DNA from: an uncultured Pelagibacteraceae bacterium
GTDB taxonomy: Bacteria; Pseudomonadota; Alphaproteobacteria; Pelagibacterales; Pelagibacteraceae
DNA: 64,000 nucleotides
NCBI GenBank assembly: GCA_902599625.1
Contig: CACKGF010000001.1
Span: 62,001 to 126,000, forward strand
Direction of reading: 5' to 3'
Shown here one piece after another: positions 62,785 to 64,000 of the stretch (position 1 is its first letter; each line of letters begins with the position of its first letter). The translations under genes were made by a program, and so were the position numbers. Below the pieces are notes generated by a model. The model saw only the letters and a program-made list of their open reading frames with translations, made no database searches and had not been told where the DNA came from.

Positions 62785-64000
62785 TTATGCAATTTTTTTA
62801 AATTTTCCGTTTAGCAAAGGCTTTAGAAATTTACCTGTGTAACTCTTTTCTGTATTACATATATCCTCAGGTTTTCCTTCTGCGATTACTTGTCCACCTT
62901 TAACACCGCCATCTGGACCCATATCGACGACGTAATCAGCGGTTTTAATAACATCTAAGTTGTGCTCAATGACAACAACTGTATTTCCTGTTGCAACGAA
63001 GGTGTGTAATATTTCTAATAATTTTTTAATATCATGTTGATGTAAACCAGTTGTTGGTTCATCCAAAATATAAATTGTTCTTCCTGTTGATCTTTTTGAT
63101 AGTTCTTTTGCTAATTTAATTCTTTGAGCTTCACCACCGGAGAGAGTTGTAGCTTGTTGACCAATCTTTATGTAGCCTAAGCCAACTTTTTTTAATGTTA
63201 ATAATTTTGATCTTATAGTTGCTATATTTTCAAAGAAATCACATCCTTCTTCAACTGTCATATCTAAAACTTCAGCAATGCTTTTTCCTTTAAATTTTAT
63301 TTCAAGCGTTTCTCTATTGTATCTGCTGCCCTTACATTCATCACATGTTACATAAACATCTGGAAGGAAATGCATTTCATAAGTTATTACACCATCACCT
63401 TCACATGCTTCACATCTTCCACCTTTAACATTGAAAGAAAATCTTCCAGGTTTATAACCTCTGCTTTTTGATTCTGGTAAATTAGTAAACCAGTCTCTAA
63501 TTGGTCCAAATGCACCTGTGTAAGTTGCTGGATTAGATCTTGGAGTTCTTCCAATAGGAGATTGATCAATATCAATTACTTTATCAATCAATTCGATACC
63601 TTTAAAACCTTTAAATGGCATTGGTATCTTTCTTGATTTATTATTGTTCAAAGATAAATTAAGAGCATTATAAAGGGTCTGTAACACTAAAGTAGATTTT
63701 CCACTTCCGGAAACTCCAGTAACACATGTAAAAGTTCCAAATGGAATTTTTAAATCAACATTCTTCAAATTATTACCAGATGCTCCGTTAATTTGTAAAA
63801 ATCTTCCGTTTTTTGCTAACCTTCTTTTTTTTGGAATTGGTATAAAATATTTAGAAGATAAATATTTTCCTGTAATGCTGTTATCATTTTTAACAATATC
63901 TTTAAGATTACCTTCTGCAACAACTTCACCACCTTTACTTCCGGCTTGAGGCCCAAGATCTAAGATGTGGTCTGCATTTTCAATTGTTTCTGTATCGTGT
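62785..64000 (-). CDS. uvrA: UvrABC excinuclease subunit A, C-terminal part (cut by window edge)
   Basis: UvrA finds DNA damage for nucleotide-excision repair. About 405 C-terminal residues are present and the frame stays open to the window edge. Features in order are the end of the first ATPase ([20 protein letters not shown]), second Walker [12 protein letters not shown], zinc motif [11 protein letters not shown]...[14 protein letters not shown] signature [17 protein letters not shown], Walker [16 protein letters not shown] and [19 protein letters not shown]. The protein is normally over 900 residues, so its N-terminal half is outside. Confidence 0.96.
   Translation of the reverse strand, partial: HDTETIENADHILDLGPQAGSKGGEVVAEGNLKDIVKNDNSITGKYLSSKYFIPIPKKRRLAKNGRFLQINGASGNNLKNVDLKIPFGTFTCVTGVSGSGKSTLVLQTLYNALNLSLNNNKSRKIPMPFKGFKGIELIDKVIDIDQSPIGRTPRSNPATYTGAFGPIRDWFTNLPESKSRGYKPGRFSFNVKGGRCEACEGDGVITYEMHFLPDVYVTCDECKGSRYNRETLEIKFKGKSIAEVLDMTVEEGCDFFENIATIRSKLLTLKKVGLGYIKIGQQATTLSGGEAQRIKLAKELSKRSTGRTIYILDEPTTGLHQHDIKKLLEILHTFVATGNTVVVIEHNLDVIKTADYVVDMGPDGGVKGGQVIAEGKPEDICNTEKSYTGKFLKPLLNGKFKKIA

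Noticed and set aside
1-64000. Insertion sequences, prophage genes, integrases, CRISPR arrays or rRNA
   Set aside because: I looked for transposase-like proteins, repeat-spacer patterns and rRNA signatures and saw none.

Overview
The window comes from a small, very AT-rich, tightly packed alphaproteobacterial genome. Neighbouring genes often share the bases ATGA or TAATG, no gap between genes exceeds about 300 bases, and I see no insertion sequence, prophage or CRISPR array. Gene content and order match the SAR11 / Candidatus Pelagibacter lineage: ntrYX-trkA-trkH, aapJQMP, a compact phoR-pstSCAB-phoU-phoB block, and scp-tat-serS-yajC-secDF. The lineage call is inferred from gene order and style, because no rRNA gene is present.

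Bases 1-12600 hold housekeeping genes. On the minus strand a ppiD-like gene is followed by trpE, trpG and trpD (trpD is cut by the window edge). On the plus strand are tpiA, secG, pyrG, kdsA, eno, ftsB, lipA and a coq10-like gene, and these meet a minus-strand cinA/pgpA/ispDF group. Bases 12650-23100 hold the NtrY/NtrX two-component system, the TrkA/TrkH potassium system, tRNA-Arg and the general L-amino-acid ABC transporter aapJQMP. A strong hairpin terminator separates aapJ from the permease genes. An XRE-type regulator, tRNA-Asn, tRNA-Cys, valS, ilvD and a manC-type gene follow.

Bases 29478-44421 form a phosphate-starvation island and are the most interesting part. A lipid kinase gene (minus) and a plcP-like phosphoesterase plus agt-like glycosyltransferase pair (plus) diverge from a 98-base gap. 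That gap holds two oppositely oriented Pho-box-like direct repeats of the form TTTAAYA-N4-TGTAACA. The same motif, with a third repeat unit, stands before pstS. Together with phoR, an unrecognised exported protein, pstSCAB, phoU, phoB, sixA, ppk and ppx, this looks like one regulon. It would couple phosphate uptake and sensing, polyphosphate turnover and replacement of phospholipids by glycolipids. The ppk gene is interrupted by a single-base frameshift in an A7 tract.

Bases 44595-50240 hold a metal and metalloid block: a Nudix hydrolase, an aquaporin beside a thioredoxin-type arsenate reductase, a Zur-like Fur-family regulator, and znuB/znuC divergent from znuA. Near-identical 13-base palindromes (GTTATAWTATAAC) lie in the znuA/znuC gap and again, twice, before a DsrE-like gene. 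This implies a zinc regulon that includes that uncharacterised protein.

Bases 50261-64000 return to conserved alphaproteobacterial order: xth, an A-type Fe-S carrier, dgt, argS, a short membrane protein where relatives usually have a SPOR protein, nagZ, scpA, scpB, tatA, tatB, tatC, serS, yajC, secD, secF, a PuuD-N-like membrane protein and the C-terminal part of uvrA (cut by the window edge).
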